Shown: in pieces, positions 1 through 9,090 of the stretch
Layout of the letters: each line of letters opens with the position of its first letter
Position numbering within the stretch: the stretch's first letter is position 1
DNA from: Fibrobacter sp. UBA4223
GTDB lineage: Bacteria > Fibrobacterota > Fibrobacteria > Fibrobacterales > Fibrobacteraceae
Reading direction: 5' to 3'
DNA: 64,000 nucleotides
Assembly (NCBI GenBank): GCA_002382975.1
Contig: DFTB01000016.1
Location: 62,001-126,000 of the forward strand
The notes under the pieces: model-generated
Databases searched by the model: none
The model's input: the letters and a program-made list of their open reading frames with translations, nothing else
What the model was told of the DNA's origin: nothing
Program-made: the position numbers and the translations under genes

Positions 1-48
1 GCAAGAGCAAATCTAGTAATTCCACCGGATTATTTTAAATTTGGCTTC

Positions 49-756
49 ATGAAACGCCTCGCCGTACTCGCCACATTCATATTGGCCCTGTTCGCCACAA
101 GCGCTTTTGCGCTGGACCCCATCTGGGACATGCACTACACCTTCGGCCCCGAAAGCCACAGGGCTCCCAAATTCGGCGCAGGCGTAGGGCTCCGTTCAGA
201 CTTCGATTCCCACGTGCTGTTCCCCGCCAACATCATGGGGACCATTTCCAAGGACTTTGAAATCGGCGCGAAGATTGACATCGACACCTACAATCAGATG
301 GACAACACCCAATTGTCGCTGGACATCGGCGGAAAATACCATCTGCAGCCCGGAAGGTTCATCGAGCTGGACGGCTACTTCGGACTGAACAGGAACAACG
401 GCAGCGCAGTGATTCTCACCTACGGGACGGAACACTTTATCGCGAAGAACTTTTCCAACTTTTACGAGATGCGCGCGGGATTCCTGGACGGCGTGACCGG
501 CGAAGACGGCTACGTAAAATTCGCCTTTGGCATGACTCCCACCTTGAATTTCGGACACACGGTCCGGGTGATGATTGAAATCAACACCTCCGAAAGTGTG
601 GGGCATATTTCCGATGACTTCATGATCGATATCATTCCCAAACTGGAAGTGGCCCTGGGTGCGGCCCGTGTCCGCCTGGACTTTGACATCGGCGTTATGC
701 AAGAAAAGAACAATGATCAGAAAACCATTGCTCTTTACGTGATGACGGCGCTGTAG
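49..756 (+). CDS. Exported beta-barrel-like envelope protein, unknown function
   Basis: The 235-residue product begins with a clear signal peptide (Lys-Arg, a hydrophobic stretch, cleavage near SAFA-LD at residue 21). The rest is rich in alternating polar and aromatic residues with many Gly and Asp turns and ends in an aliphatic strand (IALYVMTAL), as expected for a small outer-membrane barrel or periplasmic beta protein. I recognise no catalytic motif and no named family. It stands alone on the plus strand, convergent with clpB. Its TAG stop is immediately followed by a small GC-rich hairpin and a heptamer repeat element. The function is unknown; export is well supported and the barrel topology is inference. 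Confidence 0.7.
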   Translation: MKRLAVLATFILALFATSAFALDPIWDMHYTFGPESHRAPKFGAGVGLRSDFDSHVLFPANIMGTISKDFEIGAKIDIDTYNQMDNTQLSLDIGGKYHLQPGRFIELDGYFGLNRNNGSAVILTYGTEHFIAKNFSNFYEMRAGFLDGVTGEDGYVKFAFGMTPTLNFGHTVRVMIEINTSESVGHISDDFMIDIIPKLEVALGAARVRLDFDIGVMQEKNNDQKTIALYVMTAL

Positions 757-838
757 CGGCGTAGCCGCAGTGTGCAATGTGTAGTGTGAAGTGTGTAATT
801 TCACATTTGTCACTACACACCTCACATTTCACATCATT
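756..838. repeat. Heptamer repeat element between two convergent genes
   Basis: A GCGGC-gta-GCCGC hairpin (756-768) is followed by four 7-nt units of the form AGTGTGN or AATGTGT (769-796). After a short spacer come four units of roughly complementary type (CACTACA, CACCTCA, CATTTCA, CATCATT; 811-838). The two arms face each other, so the element can fold into an imperfect long hairpin. It sits between the first gene and clpB, where it could end transcription from both sides, although it has no U-tract. It belongs to the window-wide heptamer family. Confidence 0.7.
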
Positions 839-840
839 TA

Positions 841-3393
841 CTATTTCACCGTAAACACATTCCCGTCGTAGTCGATGACCACAGGCTTTGCGGCACTCAC
901 GTCTCCGGCGAGAATTGCATGGCTCAGCGGGCGTTCCACGTTACGTTCCAGGTAACGCTGGATCGGCCGCGCGCCGAATTCCGGCTGGTAGGCACCATCG
1001 GCAATCGCATCGAGCGCCTTGTCGGTCAGGGTGAGCTGCAGATCCTGACGGGCGGCGCGTTCGGCGAGCCCCTTGAATTTGAGCTTCACGATGTCACGAA
1101 TCTGCGGCTTCGTCAAGCTCTGGAATACCAGCACTTCGTCCAGACGGTTCAGGAATTCCGGCCTGAAGAAGCTGCGGAGTTCCGGCTCGATTTCCTTCAA
1201 GGTCACGGGCTTTGCATCACCCGCGCGGTTCTGGAAGTGAGCGGCACCCAGGTTCGACGTCATCAGAATCAAGGTGTTCTTGAAGTTCACGGTACGGCCC
1301 TTGCCATCGGTCAGACGACCGTCGTCAAGCACCTGCAACAGCGTGTTGAACACGTCGGGGTGAGCCTTCTCGATTTCGTCCAGCAGAATCACGCAATACG
1401 GATGGGTCCGCACGGCTTCGGTCAACTGGCCGCCTTCTTCGTAGCCCACGTATCCCGGAGGCGCACCGATCAAACGGCTCACGCTATGCTTTTCCATGTA
1501 TTCGCTCATATCGATACGCACCAGCGCGTTCTCGTCGTCGAACAGTTCCACGGCAAGCGCCTTCGCAAGTTCCGTCTTGCCCACACCCGTCGGGCCTAGG
1601 AACAAGAAGCTACCAATCGGTGCATTCTCGCGGCTAAGTCCGCTACGGTTACGGAGTATTGCTTCGGAAACCGCTTCCACAGCTTCGTCCTGGCCAATCA
1701 CGCGGGCGTGCAGGCGTTCGTCCAAGTGCAACAACTTGGCCTTTTCGCCTTCGCACAGCTTCGTCACCGGAATTCCGGTCCAGCGGCTCACCACAAGGGC
1801 GATGGTCTCTTCCGTCACCTCTTCGCTCAAGTCGCCGTCGCCGGCGGACTTCTTGATTTCTTCCGTCTTCGCGGCGATTTCCTTTTCGAGGTTCACAATC
1901 TTGTTGTACTTGAGTTCGGCGGCGCGGTTCAAGTCGTAGCGGGCTTCGGCCTGCTCCATCTCGTCCTTCGCCTGCTGCAAGGATTTCTTAAGCCCCTGCA
2001 ACTCGGCGTTTTTCGCGCGTCTCTCCTGCCAACGGTCCTGCATCAGCTTGACTGCAGCATCTGTCGTCGCCAGCTCTTCGCGCAACTCTTTCAGGCGCTT
2101 TACGCTGGTGTCGTCGGTTTCCTTCGCCAAGGCCTGCTCCTCGATTTTCATCTGGAGTTCCTTACGCTGCAATGTGTCCAAGGCTTCGGGCACGGTATCC
2201 ATCTGCGTCTTCACAAGGCTTGCCGCCTCGTCAATCAGGTCGATAGCCTTGTCCGGCAAGAAACGGTCGCTGATGTAGCGGTTCGAAAGTTTCACCGCCG
2301 CCACGAGCGCGTTGTCGTGCAGACGCACGCCATGGTGCGCATCGAATCCGTCCTTGATGCCACGGAGAATAGAAATCGATTCCTCTTCGCTGGGCTCGTC
2401 AACCTGCACGGGCTGGAAACGGCGTTCCAAGGCGGAATCCTTCTCAATGTACTTGCGGTATTCCTGCGTGGTGGTGGCACCGATGCAGTGCAGTTCACCA
2501 CGAGCGAGCTTCGGCTTGAGCATATTGCCCAGGTCCATGGAGCCTTCCGTCTTGCCCGCACCCACAATGGTGTGGATTTCGTCGATGAACAGCAAGGTAT
2601 TGCCGTCTTCTTCAAGGGCGTCCAGCACGGCTTTCAAACGTTCCTCGAAATCGCCACGGTATTTTGCACCCGCCATCAAGGCAGACAAATCCAGCGCAAA
2701 CAACTTCTTGCCCTTCAGAGCGTCAGGCACATCGCCGCGATAGATTCGCTCGGCGAGCCCTTCGACAATAGCGGTCTTACCCACGCCAGGTTCACCGACC
2801 AGGCACGGGTTGTTTTTCGTCTTACGGCTCAAAATCAAGATGACACGGCGGATTTCTTCTTCACGGCCAATCACCGGCGAAAGCTTTCCGTCGGCGGCCA
2901 TTTCCACGAGTTCACGGCCGTACAGTTTCAGCGGAGACTGTTCCTCGGCATTCGCGGCACCCGCAAACGGGTCCGACAGCCAAGTTTCCACCACTTCCAC
3001 GCTGCCCAGCGCATCTTCGAACACCTTCGCAAGGCCACGGTCGCCCGAGAACTTCATCAACGCCACGAGCATGTCGCCCGGGGTCACCATGCGGTTCACC
3101 TGACGCGCCGCCTGCACCGAGGCGCGCAAAATACGGTTCAAGTCGTTATCGGGTTCCACGTCGGGGTTCACGCCCTCCATGCGCGGAATCTTCTGCACAA
3201 ACGGTTCCAACTTTCCGCGGAGTTCATTCGTCTTCGCGCCCTTCGACTTGTAGAGTTTCTTCAAGGTGGCATCCGGGCCTTCGACAAGGCCTACCGCCAA
3301 GTGCGCCGCACCCAGGTAGGAATGCGAGCAACGGTCGCGCAGGCTCTGCGCCTTCGCCAAAACTTTTTCTGCATCGTTGTTAAAATCAGACAT
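841..3393 (-). CDS. clpB: ATP-dependent chaperone ClpB
   Basis: ClpB is the hexameric Hsp100 disaggregase that rescues aggregated proteins together with DnaK. The 850-residue product has the full layout: an N-terminal Clp repeat domain (1-145), AAA-1 with Walker A GEPGVGKT (200-207) and Walker B LLFIDE (267-272), a coiled-coil middle domain (about 400-520) that separates ClpB from ClpA and ClpC, and AAA-2 with Walker A GPTGVGKT (600-607). The length is normal for the family. The ATG at 3393 follows the ribosome-binding site AAAGAGG. A sequence matching the sigma-54 promoter consensus lies 35-51 bases upstream, which is unusual because clpB is normally under sigma-32 or a heat-shock repressor. 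There is no grpE or dnaK neighbour. Confidence 0.98.
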   Translation of the reverse strand: MSDFNNDAEKVLAKAQSLRDRCSHSYLGAAHLAVGLVEGPDATLKKLYKSKGAKTNELRGKLEPFVQKIPRMEGVNPDVEPDNDLNRILRASVQAARQVNRMVTPGDMLVALMKFSGDRGLAKVFEDALGSVEVVETWLSDPFAGAANAEEQSPLKLYGRELVEMAADGKLSPVIGREEEIRRVILILSRKTKNNPCLVGEPGVGKTAIVEGLAERIYRGDVPDALKGKKLFALDLSALMAGAKYRGDFEERLKAVLDALEEDGNTLLFIDEIHTIVGAGKTEGSMDLGNMLKPKLARGELHCIGATTTQEYRKYIEKDSALERRFQPVQVDEPSEEESISILRGIKDGFDAHHGVRLHDNALVAAVKLSNRYISDRFLPDKAIDLIDEAASLVKTQMDTVPEALDTLQRKELQMKIEEQALAKETDDTSVKRLKELREELATTDAAVKLMQDRWQERRAKNAELQGLKKSLQQAKDEMEQAEARYDLNRAAELKYNKIVNLEKEIAAKTEEIKKSAGDGDLSEEVTEETIALVVSRWTGIPVTKLCEGEKAKLLHLDERLHARVIGQDEAVEAVSEAILRNRSGLSRENAPIGSFLFLGPTGVGKTELAKALAVELFDDENALVRIDMSEYMEKHSVSRLIGAPPGYVGYEEGGQLTEAVRTHPYCVILLDEIEKAHPDVFNTLLQVLDDGRLTDGKGRTVNFKNTLILMTSNLGAAHFQNRAGDAKPVTLKEIEPELRSFFRPEFLNRLDEVLVFQSLTKPQIRDIVKLKFKGLAERAARQDLQLTLTDKALDAIADGAYQPEFGARPIQRYLERNVERPLSHAILAGDVSAAKPVVIDYDGNVFTVK

Positions 3394-3427
3394 GGTTGCC
3401 TCTTTTTATTTTTACCGCCCTCCGATA

Positions 3428-3444
3428 TGCAAAACCCGTGCCAA
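3428..3444 (-). promoter_or_regulatory. Sigma-54 (-24/-12) promoter candidate for clpB
   Basis: Read on the minus strand, the segment is TTGGCACGGGTTTTGCA. It fits the RpoN consensus YTGGCACGRNNNTTGCW at every specified position, with the required GG-N10-GC spacing. It points toward clpB and would place the start of transcription about 25 nt before the ATG. An ACGGC-N7-GCCGT dyad lies about 45-60 bases further upstream (3486-3502) and could bind an enhancer-binding protein. The match is seen directly; use by RpoN is inferred. Confidence 0.6.
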
Positions 3445-3579
3445 GGGCCGCTTTCGGCAAAAAAAACGCCCAAAACCGTGCAAAAACGGCAATTTTCGCC
3501 GTAAAAAAGCAAAAAATGTCGCATTTTTCAGCGGCATTTTTTTCAAAATAAGACAACTAGGCGTTTATTTTGGGAATAA

Positions 3580-3984
3580 TTAATGGCGTCCACCCAATTC
3601 TTCACAAGACTTGCCGTTGGCATTCAGAATCTGGATAGCGTCACCGCTGACCACCGGACGAATAAAACGCCAGGGCCAGAAACCAAACCTTTGGGAAGCC
3701 TTGAAGTTAGCAATGGAGTTACCGCCACGGGCTTTCACCTTTTTTTCAAATCCAGGTAAAAGGCCATTTGCAGAACCATAGAAATTACCGCCAAGGTGTA
3801 CCTTGCCAATCACCTTGAAGGCAGCACCATTGGGTTCCGTATCAAAATAGCAGAAATCCTCAAACGGAACGACTTCTTCACCCTCTGCAAGCGGCACTTC
3901 GTTGTAAACGCGAGGCTGGTAGTTGGAACAAGCCTGCAGAGCGATAGCGGCAGCAGCCAAAAGAATTTCACCTTTAAAATTCAT
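3580..3984 (-). CDS. Small lipoprotein, unknown function
   Basis: The 134-residue product carries a lipoprotein signal: MNFKGEILLAAAAIALQAC with the acylated Cys at residue 19. The mature part is short and basic, with aromatic stretches (RFGFWPWRFIRP), and has two further Cys residues. I recognise no domain. It lies downstream of tldD on the same strand with about 60 bases between them and could be co-transcribed. An outer-membrane or periplasmic anchor role is inference. The call as a lipoprotein is firm; the function is unknown. Confidence 0.75.
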   Translation of the reverse strand: MNFKGEILLAAAAIALQACSNYQPRVYNEVPLAEGEEVVPFEDFCYFDTEPNGAAFKVIGKVHLGGNFYGSANGLLPGFEKKVKARGGNSIANFKASQRFGFWPWRFIRPVVSGDAIQILNANGKSCEELGGRH

Positions 3985-4046
3985 AAAACACTCTTTTTTT
4001 TATAAAATGGAACAAAAAAAATAAACACCAACAATCCACTCCACTA

Positions 4047-5456
4047 TTACCTTCCGCCCACAAGAATCTGGTCCACCTTGATGGTGGGCTGCCCCACCGT
4101 CACGGGCACGTGACCCGAAGAGGCTCCACATACGCCTGTAGCCAGTTCCAAATCGCTCCCTACCATACTGATGCGGGGCATAATCTCGTGACCCTTGCCT
4201 ATGAGAGTTGCGCCACGCACGGGTTCGCAAATCTTTCCGTTACGAACAACATAACCTTCATCTACCGCAAAGTTGAACTCGCCGGTGGCAGGGTTCACGG
4301 AACCACCTGCCATGCGGGCGGCGTAAAGGCCGTAATCCATGCTTTGAATCATGGAGTCGAAACTGTCCTTGCCGGGAGCGATGAAGGTGTTCCGCATACG
4401 GCTCACGGGAGCGTACTTGTAGCTTTCCCGGCGGGCAGAACCCGTGCGGGCCACACCAACCTCAGCAGCCCCCACCCGGTCGCTCATGTAACTTTTCAAG
4501 ATTCCGTTTTCAATCAAGACAGTGCGCTGGGTAGGCATGCCCTCGTCGTCAAACTTGAGGCTCCCCCACACGCCGTCCAGAGTTCCGTCGTCAATGGCGG
4601 TAAGGCACGGCTGCCCGATGGCCTGCCCCAGCTTGCCGCAGAAGGAGCTTGCATTTCGGCGGACCGCTTCCGTTTCTAGCGGATGTCCGCAGGCCTCGTG
4701 GAAAATCACGCCGCCAAAGCCATTCCCCATGACCACAGGCATCTGGCCGCCCTTGATGTAGCCCGCACTCAGCATGCGCACTACCCGTTCCGCCGATTCC
4801 GTCGCAAGGGCCTCCGGAGAATAATTCGGGAGCAGTTCGTAACCGCCCAAAGCGCCCGGAGATTCGTGGGTGGTCAGACGTTCCGTACCATCCGTGGCGG
4901 TGACCGTCACGTTCACGCGGAGGCGGGAACGGTCAAGCGTCAGGTTCAGACCTTCACTGTTCAACAAGTTGATGGTGGTGCAACAGTCCGTCACGGAAGC
5001 AGCCACCTGCACCACCTTGTCCGATACCTTTCGGGCGGCTTCGTCTGCACGGAACAAAAAGTCCTGCTTGACCGCCTGGCCCAAGACCCGCGGGTCCTTG
5101 AAGGCGGCAGCGTTATAGTCAGACACCCGCTTTTGCGGGGCGAACTCGAAACCTTCCGCGACACTTGCCAAACCAGAATTTTGCGCAGAACTTGAAGCGA
5201 TGCGCCCGAAGGCAAGAGTCTGCACCAACTTTACCAGGGCTTCTTCACTTTCGTCGCTGGTAAAACCGTAAAGCACCTCGGTGCCATACAACAACCGGAT
5301 GCCAATGCCATAATCCGTGCCGGCGGTAGCCGTCTCGATCTTGCGGTCCCTGAGACCCAGGGCGGAACCGCGGGTCTCTTCTTCGTAGATTTCAACGAAA
5401 TCTGCACCGGCACTGCGACCGGCCTCAAAAATTTTCACCGCGACGGAAGGATTCAC
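4047..5456 (-). CDS. tldD: TldD-type metalloprotease subunit
   Basis: The 469-residue product matches TldD, the catalytic subunit of the TldD/TldE zinc protease that degrades unfolded peptides and trims modified peptides in several bacteria. The HExxxH motif is HEACGH (253-258), set in GGVIFHEACGHPLE. The C-terminal GATLIGKG and SMVGSDLELATGVCG regions are also typical. The start is GTG at 5456, one base after the hisF TAG stop (5458-5460), so the two are probably translationally coupled. The TldE/PmbA partner is not in this window. The coupling to histidine biosynthesis looks positional rather than functional. Confidence 0.93.
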   Translation of the reverse strand: MNPSVAVKIFEAGRSAGADFVEIYEEETRGSALGLRDRKIETATAGTDYGIGIRLLYGTEVLYGFTSDESEEALVKLVQTLAFGRIASSSAQNSGLASVAEGFEFAPQKRVSDYNAAAFKDPRVLGQAVKQDFLFRADEAARKVSDKVVQVAASVTDCCTTINLLNSEGLNLTLDRSRLRVNVTVTATDGTERLTTHESPGALGGYELLPNYSPEALATESAERVVRMLSAGYIKGGQMPVVMGNGFGGVIFHEACGHPLETEAVRRNASSFCGKLGQAIGQPCLTAIDDGTLDGVWGSLKFDDEGMPTQRTVLIENGILKSYMSDRVGAAEVGVARTGSARRESYKYAPVSRMRNTFIAPGKDSFDSMIQSMDYGLYAARMAGGSVNPATGEFNFAVDEGYVVRNGKICEPVRGATLIGKGHEIMPRISMVGSDLELATGVCGASSGHVPVTVGQPTIKVDQILVGGR

Positions 5457-5457
5457 G

Positions 5458-6249
5458 CTACACCTCGCCGTTCATCTTCTTGCGGACGGGAATTCCTGCG
5501 GCAAGCATTTCTCTCTTGATTTGCGGGACCGTGTAATCGCCAAAGTGGACCATGGAGGCCACCAGTGCTGCGTCTGCAGCGGTCTTTGCGAACAGGTCCA
5601 CAATGTGGGCCGGAGTTCCAGCACCACCGCTGGCGATAACGGGCACCTGTACTGCACGCGCCACCTGGTCGGTAATGTTCAGCTCGTAGCCGTTACGCAC
5701 GCCGTCGGTATCGATGGCGTTCAGGCAGATTTCGCCAATGCCCAAATCTTCGGCCTTCTTAGCCCACTGCACGGCATCAATGCCCATAGGCGTGCGGCCA
5801 CCGCGGATATACACTTCGTATCCGCTCCTGAACTTTTCGGAAACGCCCACGAACTTCGCGTCCATGCCCAGCACCACGCACTGGCGGCCAAAGGCCTTGG
5901 CCCCTTCGGCAATGATTTCGGGGTGCAGCACCGCAAGGCTGTTCACGCTCACCTTCTCGGCTCCGGCCAGCAGGGCCTGGTGCATGTCGTCCAAGTTGCG
6001 GATTCCGCCGCCAACGGCGAAGGGGATAAACACCCGCTTTGCAATCTGGCGGATCATTTCCATGTCGCAGGGTCTGTTTTCGGCACTGGCAGTAATGTCG
6101 TAAAAGACCAGCTCATCGACACCGTCGGCACTGTACTGCGCCCCCATCTCCACGGGGTCGCCGATATCAATATTGCCCTTGAACTTGACGCCCTTGGTGA
6201 CCTTACGGTCCCGGACATCAAGACAGACGATTAAGCGTTTAGTTAACAT
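5458..6249 (-). CDS. hisF: Imidazole glycerol phosphate synthase, cyclase subunit HisF
   Basis: HisF closes the imidazole ring, making IGP and AICAR from PRFAR with ammonia supplied by HisH. The 263-residue (beta-alpha)8 barrel has both catalytic aspartates at the classical positions: Asp11 in CLDV and Asp130 in GMDAK. It also has the phosphate-binding loops AVGGGIR and ASGGAGT. The length is normal. The hisH partner and the other his genes are not in the window. It is followed directly by tldD and preceded, across a REP-like palindrome, by a thioredoxin gene on the same strand. Confidence 0.97.
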   Translation of the reverse strand: MLTKRLIVCLDVRDRKVTKGVKFKGNIDIGDPVEMGAQYSADGVDELVFYDITASAENRPCDMEMIRQIAKRVFIPFAVGGGIRNLDDMHQALLAGAEKVSVNSLAVLHPEIIAEGAKAFGRQCVVLGMDAKFVGVSEKFRSGYEVYIRGGRTPMGIDAVQWAKKAEDLGIGEICLNAIDTDGVRNGYELNITDQVARAVQVPVIASGGAGTPAHIVDLFAKTAADAALVASMVHFGDYTVPQIKREMLAAGIPVRKKMNGEV

Positions 6250-6264
6250 ATAAAAAACAGGTCT

Positions 6265-6314
6265 GGATCCTTCGACTGAGTTTATCCCGGACTTGTTCCG
6301 GGACTCAGGATGAC
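6265..6314. repeat. REP-like palindrome (ATGACA family)
   Basis: The element starts with GGATCCTTCGAC, ends with GGATGACA, and carries an inner inverted repeat TGAGT..CCCGGA / TCCGGG-ACTCA. It lies in the 73-base gap between trxA and hisF. The same ends occur at 62533-62574, and related ends are found at several other intergenic sites in the window. Confidence 0.65.
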
Positions 6315-6322
6315 ACCCTGGA

Positions 6323-6646
6323 CTAAAGGTTCTTGTCGATGACGCCCTTGACCGTCGCCTTGGGAACGGCCCCCACCACGTTACCCACTTCTACGCCGTT
6401 CTTGAACAGCTTCATGTTGGGAATGTTGGTGATGCCGTAGCGGGCGCAAATGTCCTTGACGCCGTCGTCATCTACGTTCATCTTGGCGATGATGGCCTTG
6501 CCTTCGTAATCGCCGGCAAGCTCCTCGATGATGGGGCCCATCATCATGCACGGGCGGCACCAGGTGGCCCAGAAATCCACAAATACCAGCTGACCCGAGC
6601 GGATTACCTCGTCAAACTTTGCTGCAGAAAGGTTCAAAACTGCCAT
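6323..6646 (-). CDS. trxA: Thioredoxin
   Basis: The 107-residue product is a cytoplasmic thioredoxin with no signal peptide. The redox site is WCRPC (Cys30 and Cys33), where most thioredoxins have WCGPC. The conserved FWATWC strand and the cis-proline (NIPNMKLF) are present, so the fold is intact. The Arg between the cysteines should change the redox potential or partner choice; that is inference. The ATG follows a strong ribosome-binding site (TAGGAGG). A terminator of the upstream envelope operon ends just before this gene, so trxA has its own promoter. Confidence 0.93.
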   Translation of the reverse strand: MAVLNLSAAKFDEVIRSGQLVFVDFWATWCRPCMMMGPIIEELAGDYEGKAIIAKMNVDDDGVKDICARYGITNIPNMKLFKNGVEVGNVVGAVPKATVKGVIDKNL

Positions 6647-6677
6647 ATAAAATCCTCCTAGTCCAAATATAGCAAAA

Positions 6678-6699
6678 GCCCCCGATACAAATCGGGGGC
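6678..6699 (-). terminator. Intrinsic terminator of the PCMD lipoprotein operon
   Basis: A perfect 9-bp stem GCCCCCGAT / ATCGGGGGC with an ACAA loop on the plus strand is followed on the minus strand by TTTTGC. It lies 24 bases beyond the stop of the operon's last gene and before trxA. Confidence 0.8.
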
Positions 6700-6722
6700 A
6701 AAACGGTCCTGAACACCCAGTG

Positions 6723-9080
6723 CTAATAAATTAGGCGCATCTCGTCGACTATCAAGGTCGCCCCTTTATTCCCTTTGTAGTGGTTGCCATCAGCACTGGA
6801 GGCAAAAACCACACGTATATGAGTGACCGCTTCCTCTCCAGTTCCCTGAATCAAGCCATTGTTCACCGCACTCTTATTACTGGATTGCAACGTAGTATTG
6901 AAAGTTGAGGATTTCTCTATAGGAGACCCCGAAAGCGGAGTACCATACTTCAACTTTAAACGTATAGTCCGCATCCCGTTGGCATCAGGCTCAGAAACAC
7001 TGACCACATCGGGATTGGTACGCCCCGTATTGCCATCCGTTGTTGAACGGTACCATGCACTGGCCACCAACTTGTTTACGTCTGTGGTTTTCCGATTGAC
7101 ATTCTTGTCTCTCGTACGATTTTCAAGAAGGATATAGGCATCGCAACTGTCGCCACTTCCCGAATAAGAAATTTTTATTTCCATATATTCGGGGCGAGCA
7201 TTAAAGGGCTTACCGAAATCCAGAAGTTCGTTGCCATCTGGCCAAGTGCTGGAACTCGCCATAGATAAAGTTCCAACACCATTCGGATTAAATACTGCCG
7301 TATAAAGACTGCCGCTGGCCACCTTAGAAAATGCTTCACTAGTCTTTATTTCAGCACCAATCATAGATCCGCTTGAATACTTTTTTGTAGTCGTAATAAT
7401 CGTATTGGCATTATTCCATACAGAATCTGGCTTAGGGTCATTACCACTCCAGCTATTGAAATCTCCTCCTGGCAACTGATACCCGGCCTTGACCCTGTAG
7501 GTTACCGATTCACCGGCAGAATTTTTCACAACCAGCGTCTGTCCCGCACCAAAATCATACTTGTTGCCTGCAGAGAAACCTTCGGCCGTGGCCCCCTTAG
7601 AAAGCTTAAGCTCTGTAAGTTCCAAAGAGGTCAAATCTGTACGGAAAGGAAGTGAATCTACATGAATAGACATGTCGTCATTATCGATAACAGCCTGCTT
7701 GCCCGCTATTTTTACAGACAGAACTTGCGGGGGTTCTACAGGGAGTGATGCGGTCAAAGTCCAAGTTTCAGTCGATGCATCTTCAGCAGTAATCGTAAAC
7801 ATCACGGCATCGCGAAGGTCAACAACTTCAGGCAAATTGTGAGATGCCGATTCTGAAACCTTCAACGAAACCTTGACTGCTGAAATGTCTGATTTTGCCG
7901 TCAAGTGTAGTTCCACCGTCTTTTTGGTCTTGTCCACCGTCGCCGCAGATTCTTCCCCAACAGCAGAAATAGAAACCAGTTCCTTTTCGCTAGAAACAGT
8001 TTCATCGGCAGCGGCTATTGAAAGAGCAAGCACCCATGTCTTGGCCGTTCCATCTTCGGCAGTCACCTTAAAGGACTGGTAATCTTTCCAAGCCTTTACA
8101 GCGCTTGGCTCAGGATCAACAGAGGCTCCGGCAGAAACATTCCAGGAATCAATGGCGGCAGACCCTATGGAGGAGCCGTTTTTCAACTTGATATAAACTG
8201 TATCCTGGGAACGGTTCACCTTGAACTGGTCCTTGAAAAGCAACTGCAAGTCCGTCGCATTGCTCTTTATTGCAGATACAACAATCACCCAGCTCTTTTC
8301 AGAACCGTCTTCGGCAGTCACCTTGATTTTTTGCGGAACTGACCAATCCTTTATCGTTTTCGGGTCCGGAGAAGCTTTTGCTTTTTGAGGCAAAACCACA
8401 TTGGTGAGTGTTGCAGACTTGATATCGAATCCCTGAGAGTAAGTCACGTAAACCGTGTCACCAGAGGATTTCGTTTCAACGGCATCCTTGAACTCTAGCG
8501 AAATAGAGTTGTCCGAGGACTTGGCGGCATCCTCACCTTTCTTGTCGGAATTTTCGTCACCGCTCTCCCCAGAATCTTCGGCAGGAGATTTTTCACCAGG
8601 AATTTCAAATTGCAATTTCCATATTGACTTGCTTCCATCTTCGGCAACAACCAGAACATAAAGGACACGACTTGCGGGCAGGCGCAGACGCTGCCCTTTC
8701 TTCAGCTTTTTTTCCACATAAGCCACCTGGTTTGCCAATGAGTCCAGGCCTGCCGAATCCGTCGGGAACTCTATAATCTTGCTTTCTACCAGGTGTAAGG
8801 TCGCCATATGGCTAATGTCGATACTTTCAATAGTCACAGAATCCCAGGTAGCAAGGGAATCGGAGAGTTCCTCCAAGGTTATAACGACCTTGTGCTCATC
8901 GGCAAAAACTTGAATGCCTGCAGCCTCGCCGGCGAAATGAATCTCATCGAAATCGCAGTAAGGAGACTCGCCAAACTCGTCGTAGTCGGCGGAACAGCCC
9001 CAAACAAGTCCCAAAATACAGACCAGCAGGGCAAGCCAAATTGTCTTTACAGGAGAATTCATTTTTTTGAATAGAAGCAT
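6723..9080 (-). CDS. Surface lipoprotein with repeated Ig-like domains and a C-terminal PCMD-type domain
   Basis: The signal peptide ends in a lipobox-like WGC at about residue 28. The body contains at least four repeats of a roughly 75-residue beta domain, each ending in a VTAEDGS-type motif followed by WVI, WTL or WKL. The C-terminal 250 residues start at QLPGGDFNSW and end in ATLIVDEMRLIY, which resembles the PCMD (putative carbohydrate metabolism) domain known mainly from Bacteroidota surface proteins. The start is placed at the ATG at 9080, 6 bases after AGGAGG, rather than the ATG at 9086 that abuts it. It is last in a three-gene operon and only 10 bases from the previous gene. Glycan binding is the likely role but is not proven. 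Confidence 0.75.
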   Translation of the reverse strand: MLLFKKMNSPVKTIWLALLVCILGLVWGCSADYDEFGESPYCDFDEIHFAGEAAGIQVFADEHKVVITLEELSDSLATWDSVTIESIDISHMATLHLVESKIIEFPTDSAGLDSLANQVAYVEKKLKKGQRLRLPASRVLYVLVVAEDGSKSIWKLQFEIPGEKSPAEDSGESGDENSDKKGEDAAKSSDNSISLEFKDAVETKSSGDTVYVTYSQGFDIKSATLTNVVLPQKAKASPDPKTIKDWSVPQKIKVTAEDGSEKSWVIVVSAIKSNATDLQLLFKDQFKVNRSQDTVYIKLKNGSSIGSAAIDSWNVSAGASVDPEPSAVKAWKDYQSFKVTAEDGTAKTWVLALSIAAADETVSSEKELVSISAVGEESAATVDKTKKTVELHLTAKSDISAVKVSLKVSESASHNLPEVVDLRDAVMFTITAEDASTETWTLTASLPVEPPQVLSVKIAGKQAVIDNDDMSIHVDSLPFRTDLTSLELTELKLSKGATAEGFSAGNKYDFGAGQTLVVKNSAGESVTYRVKAGYQLPGGDFNSWSGNDPKPDSVWNNANTIITTTKKYSSGSMIGAEIKTSEAFSKVASGSLYTAVFNPNGVGTLSMASSSTWPDGNELLDFGKPFNARPEYMEIKISYSGSGDSCDAYILLENRTRDKNVNRKTTDVNKLVASAWYRSTTDGNTGRTNPDVVSVSEPDANGMRTIRLKLKYGTPLSGSPIEKSSTFNTTLQSSNKSAVNNGLIQGTGEEAVTHIRVVFASSADGNHYKGNKGATLIVDEMRLIY

Positions 9081-9090
9081 ATTCATCCTC

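Noticed and set aside
1708..3504. A 598-codon open frame antisense to clpB
   Set aside because: It lies entirely opposite a full-length ClpB, has no ribosome-binding site and low-complexity composition typical of the antisense of a codon-biased gene.
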